A stretch of 43,147 bases of DNA from Candidatus Cryptobacteroides choladohippi (lineage in GTDB: Bacteria > Bacteroidota > Bacteroidia > Bacteroidales > UBA932): positions 1 through 43,147 of the forward strand of contig JAGHSF010000039.1 in NCBI GenBank assembly GCA_018065985.1. The letters run 5' to 3'. The translations under genes and the position numbers were made by a program. Under the pieces are notes generated by a model, which did not search any database, had not been told where the DNA came from, and worked only from the letters and a program-made list of their open reading frames with translations. Shown here piece after piece: positions 1-6,752 of the stretch (position 1 is its first letter; each line of letters starts with the position of its first letter).

Positions 1-7
1 TAAAATA

Positions 8-120
8 CTGCGGTGGTTATAGCGGTGAGGATCCACCTCTTCCCATACCGAACAGAGAAGTTAAGCTCACTAGCGCCGATGGTACTGCTACACCAAGTGG
101 GAGAGTAGGCAGCTGCCGCT
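8..120 (+). rRNA. rrf: 5S ribosomal RNA
   Basis: This is the 5S rRNA. The core TCCACCTCTTCCCAT, then CCGAACAGAGAAGTTAAG, the CGCCGATGGTACTGC block and GTGGGAGAGTAGG are all in the expected order. The 5' GCGGTGG segment pairs with the 3' CTGCCGC segment to form helix I. The exact ends are estimated from that pairing. It is followed directly by a strong hairpin terminator, so it is the last gene of an rRNA operon whose 16S and 23S genes lie outside the window. Confidence 0.95.
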
Positions 121-124
121 TTTC

Positions 125-165
125 GAAAGCCTCGAAGACGATGTCTTCGGGGCTTTCTTATTTTC
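125..165 (+). terminator. Rho-independent terminator of the rRNA operon
   Basis: GAAAGCC-TCGAAGAC pairs with GTCTTCG-GGGCTTTC around a short GAT loop, followed by TTATTTT. The long stem beginning 5 nt after the 5S rRNA makes this the rRNA operon terminator. Confidence 0.85.
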
Positions 166-537
166 GTACCATTCGGTCCGAAAACCGCGACAGCTTTGCT
201 GCCCTTTCACGTTACCCCACCCCCGTCCCCTCCCTCGGGGAGGGGTGCTTGTCGCTGCGCTCCGAATGATTGCAACGGCTGCTCAGAATGCGCCTCTGAC
301 TTGGCGTCTCCCCGTAACGTCCTCCGGCTCGCTGCGCTTCGCGGTCCTGCCGGCGAGCGTCCTTCCTTTCACGTTACCCCCCCCCTCACCCCTGTCCTCT
401 CCCTCGGGGAAGGGTGCCTGTCGCTGCGCTCCGAATGATTGCAACGGCTGCTCAGAATGCGCCTCTGACTCGGTGTCTCCCCGTAACGTCCCCCGGCTCG
501 TTGCGCTTCGAGATTACTTGCTCCGGCCTTTTCCGAG

Positions 538-669
538 TGCACATATACTGAAAATCTTGCCAGTTATATGTGCGCAAGAAATAATGAAATGGCCCCCATA
601 CGGCCCTGCAAGGCATATTCTGTCTTTGTGGCTGCACATATAATCAATGATTCTTTCAGTATATGTGCA
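538..669. repeat. 132-bp palindromic element, copy 1
   Basis: This element starts TGCACATATACTGAAA and ends TTTCAGTATATGTGCA, which are 16-nt perfect terminal inverted repeats. TGCACATATA occurs four times in alternating orientation, so the element can fold either as two hairpins (left about 538-575, right about 633-669) or as one large cruciform. The spacer carries its own small GGCC-CATAC-GGCC repeat. Copies 2 and 3 have the same length and differ at only a few positions. It resembles REP/BIME or MITE elements in form; the family is not recognised. Confidence 0.85.
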
Positions 670-948
670 AGCAACCCCTGTCTGTCGGCGCGTGCCATCC
701 CCGAACTACCTTAGGCAGTCTCTTTGCGCACCGCGGGAGTGCTCCCAAGCGGATTCGGGTTCGAGACGAGGCCCGCAGTGGCCGTCGCAGAATCCCGTAG
801 CGGGGAGCACCCCCGCGGGGAAGGGTGCCTGTCGCTGCGCTCCGAATGATTGAAACGGCTGCTCAGTATGCGCCTCTGACTCGGTGTTTCCCCGTAACGT
901 CCTCCGGCTCGCTGCGCTCCGAGATTACTTGCTCCGGCCTTTTCCGAG

Positions 949-1080
949 TGCACATATACTGAAAATCTTGCCAGTTATATGTGCGTAAGAAATCAAGAAA
1001 AGGCCCTCATACGGCCCTGCAAGGCATATTCTGTCTTTGGAGCTGCACATATAATCAATGATCTTTTCAGTATATGTGCA
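949..1080. repeat. 132-bp palindromic element, copy 2
   Basis: This second copy is exactly 132 nt. Its termini TGCACATATACTGAAA and TTTTCAGTATATGTGCA keep the 16-nt terminal inverted repeat. Differences from copy 1 lie mainly in the central spacer (for example CAAGAAAAGG in place of AATGAAATGG), while the palindromic arms are conserved. Confidence 0.85.
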
Positions 1081-1279
1081 AGCAACCGCTGTCTGCTGGG
1101 GCGTGCATACCAGAACTATCTTAGACAGCCTCTTTGCGCGCCGCGGGAGTGCTCCCAAGCGGATTCGGGTTCGAGACGAGGCCTCTGGTGGCCGTCGCAG
1201 AATCCCGTAGCGGGGAGCACTCCTGCGGGGAAGGGTGCTTGTCGCTTCGCTCCGAATATTCGCCCCGTCCTTCTCCGAA

Positions 1280-1411
1280 TGCACATATACTGAAAATCTT
1301 GCCAGTTATATGTGCGCAAGAAATCATGAAATGGCCCTCATACGGCCCTGTAAGGCATATTCTGTCTTTGTAGCTGCACATATAATCAATGAATTTCTCA
1401 GTATATGTGCA
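1280..1411. repeat. 132-bp palindromic element, copy 3
   Basis: This third copy is again 132 nt. It begins TGCACATATACTGAAA and ends CTCAGTATATGTGCA, so one stem base near the right end is changed. It marks the right edge of the repeat block; 1412-1549 holds nothing I recognise before the end of the next gene. Confidence 0.85.
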
Positions 1412-1549
1412 AGCAGACGCACGATTTTACTGGAGTTTTCCCACTAATGTACAGGCTTCCTCGACTACATTGTGTTTGACGCTGTCCTTGAAAAGAATGA
1501 TCTTATCTTACGCTGTCGTCCGTTTTGATGCCGACGTCCTACGCTCAGT

Positions 1550-2560
1550 TTAAAATACAATCCCTACTGACATTTCCAGTTCGGAATAGCGTAGCCCTGT
1601 CGTGCAAATACCTGCGGAAGCGGTGAAATATCTATCCGTGAACAGACAGACTCCAATGTCAAAGGCTGCCCCTTGCGTCGAGAGGTCACTGACGCGCGCC
1701 CATTTCCCTTCCGCATCCTGAGCCATGTAGCTGTACATCCCGTAGCCTATGCCGCAGTAGATTCCGGGTATCTTTCCGAATCTGTGGATTATTCCGGCCG
1801 TGCCGACGATGCGTCTTTGGGCTTCCTTCCCGCCCTGGACGAATTTTCCACCGTTTTCAATGGCTCCGCGGGAATTGCAGTTGTATGACGGTGCTGGGAT
1901 GCTGAAGCACATGTCATACCGTCCTTTTGCATAAACACCCCAGTGTTTCCAGACCGAACCGGCGGCAAGGCCGTATGAAAGGGCGGGGAAGATACTTGCT
2001 TGCGCTGATACGAAGAACTTCGGACGAGATTGTCCTGCATACTGATGTTCCGTGATTGCTTTTGCAGCGATGATTCCTGAAGAAGAGAGGCCCTTGGCTG
2101 AGAATGCTAATACACCGGAGGTGTCTGAAAGCATTGGAATCGCATGGATTTTGGGAGTGTATGGGACCCGTACCGGAAGTTCGAGCTCCGTGATTTGGCA
2201 GGGCTTTGCAACTGCTTTGGCGGATGTTTTTGAGACTTTTTCCTCCATAGGCGTCGACTGTGCCGTGCCGGTCGATCCGAACTGCTTGCGTATCATGTCG
2301 AATCTCGCTTGTTGGGCGGCCGACATCTTTCCCTTCGCTTCCTTGAGAGTGCGTTTCAATGAGGACAACTGCGTTGCCAGTGACATTAGCGATTCGCGGG
2401 GAACCTCTACTCCAACCTGTTGTTGTTTCTTTAGTTCCAGACACCGCTCACACAAGAGCTCATAGCGGTCCAGCACTTCGTCCCAGTTATTCTGCTGGGC
2501 GAATGCCAGGCTCGTGCAGAGCAATAGCAAAGCCGTCATTATTATTTTGCAGATACGCAT
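1550..2560 (-). CDS. Exported protein with coiled coil and C-terminal beta-barrel-like domain
   Basis: The 336-residue product starts with a Sec signal peptide (MRICKIIMTALLLLCTSLAFA, then Q). Residues about 25-110 are charged and Gln/Leu-rich, probably a coiled coil facing the periplasm. From about residue 180 the chain alternates aromatic and small residues in short strands (PKFFVSAQASIFPALSYGL, WGVYAKGRYD, GIYCGIGYGMYSY) and ends SVGIVF with a terminal Phe, as outer-membrane beta-barrels do. I recognise no named family. It is divergent from a membrane-anchored Ser/Thr kinase with 39 nt between them, so the two may be linked functionally. A TAATTTTG box lies 8 nt before the start. Confidence 0.75.
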   Translation of the reverse strand: MRICKIIMTALLLLCTSLAFAQQNNWDEVLDRYELLCERCLELKKQQQVGVEVPRESLMSLATQLSSLKRTLKEAKGKMSAAQQARFDMIRKQFGSTGTAQSTPMEEKVSKTSAKAVAKPCQITELELPVRVPYTPKIHAIPMLSDTSGVLAFSAKGLSSSGIIAAKAITEHQYAGQSRPKFFVSAQASIFPALSYGLAAGSVWKHWGVYAKGRYDMCFSIPAPSYNCNSRGAIENGGKFVQGGKEAQRRIVGTAGIIHRFGKIPGIYCGIGYGMYSYMAQDAEGKWARVSDLSTQGAAFDIGVCLFTDRYFTASAGICTTGLRYSELEMSVGIVF

Positions 2561-2568
2561 CCTGCACG

Positions 2569-2576
2569 CAAAATTA
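2569..2576 (-). promoter_or_regulatory. Candidate -7 box (TAATTTTG) for the coiled-coil/barrel gene
   Basis: Read on the minus strand this is TAATTTTG, matching the Bacteroidetes TAnnTTTG box, 8 nt before the ATG. No good TTTG box is seen at the -33 position. If real, the mRNA has an extremely short leader. Confidence 0.4.
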
Positions 2577-2587
2577 GCAATTTTTCG

Positions 2588-2595
2588 TATATTTG
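2588..2595 (+). promoter_or_regulatory. Candidate -7 box (TATATTTG) for the kinase gene
   Basis: TATATTTG fully matches TAnnTTTG and ends only 4 nt before the ATG at 2600. That places the expected transcription start at or next to the start codon, implying a leaderless mRNA. No TTTG is seen at the -33 position. Confidence 0.45.
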
Positions 2596-2599
2596 AGTC

Positions 2600-3514
2600 A
2601 TGGGCTTCTCGTCAGGTTTCTTTGTTTCGCCGGCGGATGTACGCAGTGCGCATGCCTCCGACTTCGAACTTGTTCATGGTTCGGAGTCGTCCGCTTTCCT
2701 CATCTACAGAGGCAATGTTGCGGGCAAATACCGCTGCTTTAAGATTCTCAAGCCCGAGTTTCGCGGCAATCTCGTTTACGAGGACCTTTTGAAGAAAGAG
2801 TATGAGATAGGATGCCGTATGGAACATCCCAATATACGACAGTACTTCGGTTATCGCGACCTTCCGGACTTCGGACGTGCCCTGGAGATGGAATGGGTGG
2901 ATGGCGTGCCTCTCAGCGAACTGTCTGTGCCGGACAGGCGAACTGCACTAAAAATCATTTGCGAAGTATGTGACGCCCTTACTTATATTCACGGCAAGCA
3001 AGTGATCTTCAGGGATCTCAAACCGGAGAATATTCTTGTCACCCATAATGGCAGCAATGCCAAGTTAATAGATTTCGGCTATTCTGATGCCGATTGGCTG
3101 AGCCTTCTTAAAACTCCAGCCGGGACACGCGAATACGCGTCACCGGAACTGTTGGCTGGGGACCCAGTGGATTCCCGTACCGACATTTGGTCGCTTGGAG
3201 CCCTCATCCGGGAAATCATTCCTTCAAAGAGGAAAGTTGCCAAGTGCTGCATGCGACATAACCCGGAAAGGCGATATAGGACCGCTTCAGATGTCAAGTC
3301 AGCATTGTTGCGTAGTCCGGTGTGGCCCTGGGCAGCGACTGTGCTGGCGGTGGCTGCATCGTTCGCCCTGATATGGATATTCAGGCCGGAGGATCAGTTT
3401 GCAGAACCTGTTGCGTTGGAAAACTTCTCCGCGCCTGCCGACACCGTGGTGATGAGCATTGAGGATGTCTTGCGCGAAGCCACTCTGGCTATTATGGAGG
3501 CTGGTGACAATTAA
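2600..3514 (+). CDS. Membrane-anchored Hanks-type serine/threonine protein kinase
   Basis: The 304-residue protein has a eukaryotic-like kinase domain at about residues 20-240, one transmembrane helix at about 243-261 (WPWAATVLAVAASFALIWIF) and an acidic tail of about 40 residues outside the membrane. Visible motifs are the ATP-binding Lys (K48 in CFKIL), the helix-C Glu in KKEYE (E67), the catalytic loop FRDLKPEN (137-144, Phe in place of the usual His of HRD), DFG (158-160), the SPE motif (181-183) and DIWSLG. The glycine-rich loop is degenerate (HGSESSAFLIYRG). The Lys, catalytic Asp and DFG Asp are all present, so activity is plausible. The domain begins close to the N-terminus, supporting this start. 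Substrates are unknown; the divergent exported-protein gene is a candidate partner. Confidence 0.9.
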   Translation: MGFSSGFFVSPADVRSAHASDFELVHGSESSAFLIYRGNVAGKYRCFKILKPEFRGNLVYEDLLKKEYEIGCRMEHPNIRQYFGYRDLPDFGRALEMEWVDGVPLSELSVPDRRTALKIICEVCDALTYIHGKQVIFRDLKPENILVTHNGSNAKLIDFGYSDADWLSLLKTPAGTREYASPELLAGDPVDSRTDIWSLGALIREIIPSKRKVAKCCMRHNPERRYRTASDVKSALLRSPVWPWAATVLAVAASFALIWIFRPEDQFAEPVALENFSAPADTVVMSIEDVLREATLAIMEAGDN

Positions 3515-4083
3515 TTGATCTTCAGTATGTTGATGCCGGTGTCTTTGCCGGCGATATACGACTGGGTATATTCTCCGTTGCGCAGGATTCGGTATATGAA
3601 GAGTGGATAACCAATCATCAGCGTCGTCATCTCGAACCGGTCGCCTGGCTCAAGTTTCGAGTTCTGCGATGATTCCACCATGAAGCTGAAGTTCCCCTGG
3701 TACCTGAGCTTCACGAGCCTGTCTGGGGCCCAACCGATGGTTACGCAGTCGCCCTCATTTAGGTCGTTGACGGATATGTAGCTCGTCTCAAAAAAGTTCG
3801 ATCCTGATATCTCGCGTTTCTTGATGTCGCTGCGGAATGCATTAAAGTCCTTGAATCCAAGGTAGCGGGAAAGAATGTCGAGAGTGCTTGCACGCGGCCT
3901 GGGACTGAGTGTAACATATCCCCAAAGGCGTTTCAGGGTCGATGAAGAAATGCTTTCCCTCGTGACTTCCATTATATTGTTTGAAAGCGACTCGAAGTCC
4001 GTCGAAGTTGCAATCCGTTTCCCGTATTTTCTTTGTATTTCCTGAAGGAGGAATCCCGTTCCCGGAATCATTTTATCTGACAT
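3511..4083 (-). CDS. Putative DNA-binding regulator of Bacteroidales type
   Basis: The 190-residue product has an N-terminal region of a type common in Bacteroidales hypothetical proteins: GTGFLLQEIQRKYG, then TSTDFESLSNNI, SSSTLKRLWGY, and TLDILSRYLGF-KDFNAF. These look like a helix-turn-helix bundle that could bind DNA. The C-terminal half is beta-rich (GDCVTIGWAPDRLVKLRY, GDRFEMTTLMIGYPLFIY) and may be a sensor or oligomerisation domain. I chose the ATG at 4083 because similar proteins begin just before the GTGFLL segment; an upstream ATG at 4125 would add 14 residues and lies inside the repeated AGTTCAT sequence. The 3' end overlaps the convergent kinase gene by 4 nt. DNA binding is inferred from the pattern only. 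Confidence 0.6.
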   Translation of the reverse strand: MSDKMIPGTGFLLQEIQRKYGKRIATSTDFESLSNNIMEVTRESISSSTLKRLWGYVTLSPRPRASTLDILSRYLGFKDFNAFRSDIKKREISGSNFFETSYISVNDLNEGDCVTIGWAPDRLVKLRYQGNFSFMVESSQNSKLEPGDRFEMTTLMIGYPLFIYRILRNGEYTQSYIAGKDTGINILKIN

Positions 4084-4116
4084 GGCTACAAAAGAACTGC
4101 AATTCTCTCTTTTATG

Positions 4117-4138
4117 CAAGTTCATATTAGTTCATATT
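4117..4138 (+). repeat. Left arm of a perfect 22-bp inverted repeat
   Basis: This is CAAGTTCATATTAGTTCATA plus TT, two copies of AGTTCATATT in tandem. Its exact reverse complement lies at 5037-5058. This arm is 34 nt upstream of the chosen start of the putative regulator, and it includes the last two bases of the stop codon of the LRR gene. The arms could be operators for a shared regulator or recombination sites. Confidence 0.8.
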
Positions 4139-4979
4139 AGTCGATGTACTTGATCTTCGTGTGCTCATCTTTTGTCAGTGCTCCCAGACTCTGACCTTTC
4201 TTCAGGTAAATTGTATGAAGTGCGGGGTTGTTGTGGCAGTCCAGCGCGTTCAGCTTTCTGCAATTGGAGAAGTCGACTTCCTCGAGTTGGTTTCCGTTTA
4301 TGTCGATGTACTCCAATTCAGGCAGTTCTCCTACAATTACGGTCTTGAGCATGTTATTGTCGAGATGCACTTCCTTCAGGGTGGGGGACTCGCTGAGGTC
4401 TATCGACTCCAAACTGCAATAGCCCGCACCCAACATGCTAAGATGCTTAAAAGTGCTGACGTTCAGTTTCTTGATGGGGCAGAGAAAGATGCCGATTTCT
4501 CTGAGCTCTGTGCATTGGCTAAGATTGATTTTCTCAATGTTCAAGAACTCCAGTCTCAGTTCCGAGAGAGCGGTGTTGTGAGTCAGGTCGATCGAAGTGA
4601 TTCTGCCCTTGTATTCATCACCCCGCTCTATCGGAGTGGATTTGACGTTCAGTTTCTTCAGCGATCCGCATCGTTCCAGTCCCTTCAGACTGCAGATCTC
4701 GTCCGACTGAAGTTCTATGGCCTCCACGCTCTGCGCTTCGATACGACTCAATTCGCCGTCACAGTTGCCGTCATACCGCCATATCATGTATGCCTTGAAC
4801 ACCGGGTCCGGGATGCTTACGATCTCTGTCTCCTCTATCTCTGTAAATTCGCCGTCTTCTTCCTGGTCCTGTTTCCCGGGCTGCTCCCGAGCTGGCGCAA
4901 ACTCCGGCCGGGCAATCCCTATGCACGACACCGCCAGGACCGCCATGATTGCCATGTGTATGAGCCTTTTGAATAACAT
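4137..4979 (-). CDS. Leucine-rich-repeat lipoprotein
   Basis: The 280-residue product starts with a lipoprotein signal (MLFKRLIHMAIMAVLAVSC, lipidation Cys at about 19); the ATG at 4979 was chosen because it starts this signal, while an upstream ATG at 5030 would add an unusual 17-residue extension. A Glu-rich linker (QDQEEDGEFTEIEETE) leads into about eight irregular leucine-rich repeats of roughly 20-23 residues, such as LKGLERCGSLKKLNVKST, LTHNTALSELRLEFLNIEKI and ITVGELPELEYIDINGNQL-like units. It is probably a surface or periplasmic binding protein with an unknown ligand. The gene lies between the two arms of a perfect 22-bp inverted repeat, and further AGTTCA copies lie just upstream. 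Confidence 0.8.
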   Translation of the reverse strand: MLFKRLIHMAIMAVLAVSCIGIARPEFAPAREQPGKQDQEEDGEFTEIEETEIVSIPDPVFKAYMIWRYDGNCDGELSRIEAQSVEAIELQSDEICSLKGLERCGSLKKLNVKSTPIERGDEYKGRITSIDLTHNTALSELRLEFLNIEKINLSQCTELREIGIFLCPIKKLNVSTFKHLSMLGAGYCSLESIDLSESPTLKEVHLDNNMLKTVIVGELPELEYIDINGNQLEEVDFSNCRKLNALDCHNNPALHTIYLKKGQSLGALTKDEHTKIKYID

Positions 4980-5010
4980 TTCTGCTAAGTTAATAAAAAT
5001 CTCCCTCATT

Positions 5011-5028
5011 GAACTTGAATGAACTTGC
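5011..5028 (-). repeat. Extra GAACTTG direct repeats upstream of the LRR gene
   Basis: Two GAACTTG units separated by AAT (GAACTTG-AAT-GAACTTG on the plus strand) share the core of the 22-bp inverted repeat at 5037-5058. With that arm they give four AGTTCA-type units, plus one inverted unit, within 50 nt upstream of the LRR lipoprotein. Confidence 0.6.
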
Positions 5029-5036
5029 ATCGTTCA

Positions 5037-5058
5037 AATATGAACTAATATGAACTTG
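5037..5058 (-). repeat. Right arm of the perfect 22-bp inverted repeat
   Basis: This is the exact reverse complement of 4117-4138, again two tandem AGTTCATATT units when read on the minus strand. It lies 57 nt upstream of the LRR lipoprotein start and overlaps a near-consensus -7 box (CATATTTG, 5035-5042 on the minus strand), so a bound protein could affect transcription of that gene. Confidence 0.8.
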
Positions 5059-5078
5059 ATTGCGATACTGTTGAAGTT

Positions 5079-5086
5079 TAAATTTG
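5079..5086 (+). promoter_or_regulatory. Candidate -7 box (TAAATTTG) for the small membrane protein
   Basis: TAAATTTG matches TAnnTTTG and lies 28 nt before the ATG at 5115. An imperfect TTGA lies in the -33 region. Confidence 0.45.
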
Positions 5087-5114
5087 AAACATATTCGCTT
5101 ATAATCGATGATTT

Positions 5115-5576
5115 ATGAAAAATATCTTGTTGTTCTGCGCTCTTTTGGCAGGTGCTGCCATTCTTGTTGTGAGATTGGATCTGTCGCCGGTCCAGTGGGC
5201 TGGAATCTTCTGCGGATTGATCTTCCTTCGTCTGCTGAAGGTGATATTCCTACCTGACGTTGATGAGTTCGATGATTTTTTTCCCGGCTTTTTGGATGCA
5301 TTTAGCGGCGGCATGGGCTTTTGGGAGCAACTCGGAATGAATATCAGTTCGGATTATCTTCAAGGCTCTACCTGGTATTTGATATATAAATGGGGTGTGA
5401 CGATTGCCGGAGTTATTTCGTTGATATTCTTGATTTTCAGGGGAATAGGGTGTCTTTTTGGTCAAATTGTACTCTGGATTGTCATTGGCTCGATATTCCT
5501 TGCCATTGTGATCTTCTTCACTGACAAGGCAATAATTCGTCATGTGAAGAAAGACGCAATTAGAGGCTTTGCATAA
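5115..5576 (+). CDS. Small multi-pass membrane protein of unknown function
   Basis: The 153-residue product has about four hydrophobic helices: 3-20 (ILLFCALLAGAAILVV), 25-46, about 91-112 (WGVTIAGVISLIFLIF) and about 116-137 (IVLWIVIGSIFLAIVIFF). Between helices 2 and 3 is an acidic, Phe-rich segment (DVDEFDDFFPGFLDAF). I recognise no family. It ends immediately before the remnant of an IS4-type transposase and sits at the left edge of the AT-rich region. Confidence 0.65.
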   Translation: MKNILLFCALLAGAAILVVRLDLSPVQWAGIFCGLIFLRLLKVIFLPDVDEFDDFFPGFLDAFSGGMGFWEQLGMNISSDYLQGSTWYLIYKWGVTIAGVISLIFLIFRGIGCLFGQIVLWIVIGSIFLAIVIFFTDKAIIRHVKKDAIRGFA

Positions 5577-5852
5577 TGTGTTCGAGGGCATGAAGAACAC
5601 CCGCTTCGATATCGAAGGCTTGCATGTCTGCTTTCATGCATACATGTCAAATTTGTTCTCCATCATCATGATTGCATCTGCGTTACTTTGGCGGAATCTA
5701 TAATCACGAAAACATTTAAAAATAATGGTCTTGAAGCATTGGCGAAGAGCTGTGAGACTGTATTAAGTACGGAAGGACTACATCTTGGAGAGCTGATTAA
5801 CCATACAAACCGCAATAGAATTAATGTTTCCAAATTCTTGTCATATACTTAG
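5577..5852 (+). pseudogene. Decayed 3' end of an IS4-type transposase
   Basis: The 276 nt between two genes still read as the C-terminal part of an IS4-family DDE transposase, but in two frames. From 5578 one frame gives VFEGMKNTRFDIEGLH, then SNLFSIIMIASALLW, resembling the conserved segment of IS4-type transposases that follows the catalytic Glu region (typically FKCMKTSGFNLEDTHL, then KLLALLSIALCW). The frame stops at 5701. From 5694 another frame gives ITKTFKNNGLEALAKS and ends VSKFLSYT and stop at 5850-5852, like the usual ending of these transposases. The 5' part and any terminal repeats are missing. It marks past mobile-element activity at the edge of the AT-rich island. The match is from memory of family patterns, not a search. 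Confidence 0.55.
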
Positions 5853-5865
5853 AACTCTAATACAA

Positions 5866-6732
5866 ATGAAAACATTACACATCATCATCCTTTCCGTGGC
5901 AACACTTGCCATCGTTTCTTGTGGGTCTGCAAAAAAAGCCCAAGAATCGCAAGTTCAGCAATATCCAAATTATGGTGGCTATCAGCCGCAGCCCGGATAT
6001 TATCAACAGGCGCAACAAGGCGTATATCAAGGACAAGTACCACAATACCAACAGCAATATCAGTCACAACCTGGGTATGATGCTTCCGGGTTTGTTGAAG
6101 TGCGCAAATCTCCTATTGAAGAATTGTCTATCGCTTTAGGTACAAATGAAATAAGGGCGTTTGGTCAAGCGGAATCAGGGAACGAGCAGATGGCATTAAA
6201 TGCCGCAAGAGCACAGGCAATAGCAGCATTGCAAGAAAAAATAGAAGTATATGTAAGAGCTGGACTTGACCAATATATGCAGGAAACAGGAGTTAACTCA
6301 GAATATGCCCTTGATGAGTCTACGAGAAGTCAGGTTATGACAGCGGCAAAGGGCGTTGTAAACGGAGCATCAGTACTTGATACCAGAAAATTATATAACC
6401 CGAGTACAAAACGCTACAAATATGAAGTATGTGTTACATACAATAGGGCTGGCGTTCTTAGTGTAATGCAACAGCAAAGCGATAGAATCCGTGCTAATGA
6501 AAAGATTTTCGAACAAGATATGCAACAAGCCTGGGATGCACTTGATGCCCAGAATAACAGAATGACACTTGGCGAACAACAACAGCAGCGTCAGAACGAA
6601 ATGCAGCAGAACAATTTGGATCGGCAGCATCAAAGAGATATGCAATCCCAGAATCAGCAGAACCAGTATAATCTTGAAAGTCAGAGGATTCAAGGACAAA
6701 AACAAAATAATGTTTCTGCCGAAACAAATTAA
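5866..6732 (+). CDS. LPP20-like lipoprotein with Gln-rich ends
   Basis: The 288-residue product begins MKTLHIIILSVATLAIVSCGS, a lipoprotein signal with the lipidation Cys at about 19. A Gln/Tyr/Pro-rich linker (YPNYGGYQPQPGYYQQAQQG) follows. The middle, about residues 75-205, has the LPP20-like pattern: IRAFGQAESGNEQMALNAAR, QAIAALQEKIEVYVRAG, and a beta-rich KRYKYEVCVTYNR. The C-terminal 80 residues are a Gln/Asn-rich, probably coiled-coil tail. I chose the ATG at 5866 because it starts the signal peptide; an ATG at 5824 lies within the transposase remnant. It is the first of four closely spaced genes for exported proteins, 20 nt before the next. Function is unknown. Confidence 0.75.
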   Translation: MKTLHIIILSVATLAIVSCGSAKKAQESQVQQYPNYGGYQPQPGYYQQAQQGVYQGQVPQYQQQYQSQPGYDASGFVEVRKSPIEELSIALGTNEIRAFGQAESGNEQMALNAARAQAIAALQEKIEVYVRAGLDQYMQETGVNSEYALDESTRSQVMTAAKGVVNGASVLDTRKLYNPSTKRYKYEVCVTYNRAGVLSVMQQQSDRIRANEKIFEQDMQQAWDALDAQNNRMTLGEQQQQRQNEMQQNNLDRQHQRDMQSQNQQNQYNLESQRIQGQKQNNVSAETN

Positions 6733-6752
6733 ACAACTCTATACAGATAAGA

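Larger units (their letters stand above)
203..1257. repeat. Composite tandem repeats flanking the palindromic elements
   Basis: This gene-free stretch is built from repeated modules. A GC-rich module (from CTTTCACGTTACCCC through GGGTGCTTGTCGCTGCGCTCCGAAT to GGCTCGCTGCGCTTCG) occurs at about 203-341 and 366-510, without its first part at 817-920, and as a stub at 1227-1257. A second module of about 147 nt (AGCAACC, TTTGCGC, a GGGAGTGCTCCC palindrome, CGGATTCGGGTTCGAGACG, ATCCCGTAGCGGGG) occurs at 670-816 and 1081-1226. Together with the 132-bp palindromic element they make two successive compound units of about 411 and 331 nt. Open frames here run on both strands, have no signal or domain features and simply follow the repeats, so I call no gene. 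Confidence 0.85.

Noticed and set aside
750..790. tRNA-like T-arm (CGGGTTCGAGACG) in the repeat modules
   Set aside because: No acceptor, D or anticodon arms can be built around it in either copy.
538..1411. CRISPR array
   Set aside because: The repeats are 132 nt palindromic elements, spaced hundreds of bases apart by sequences that are themselves repeated; there are no unique short spacers and no cas genes.
196..1447. Several short open frames on both strands in the repeat block
   Set aside because: They follow the repeat units, run in both directions over the same bases, and have no signal, domain or ribosome-binding features.
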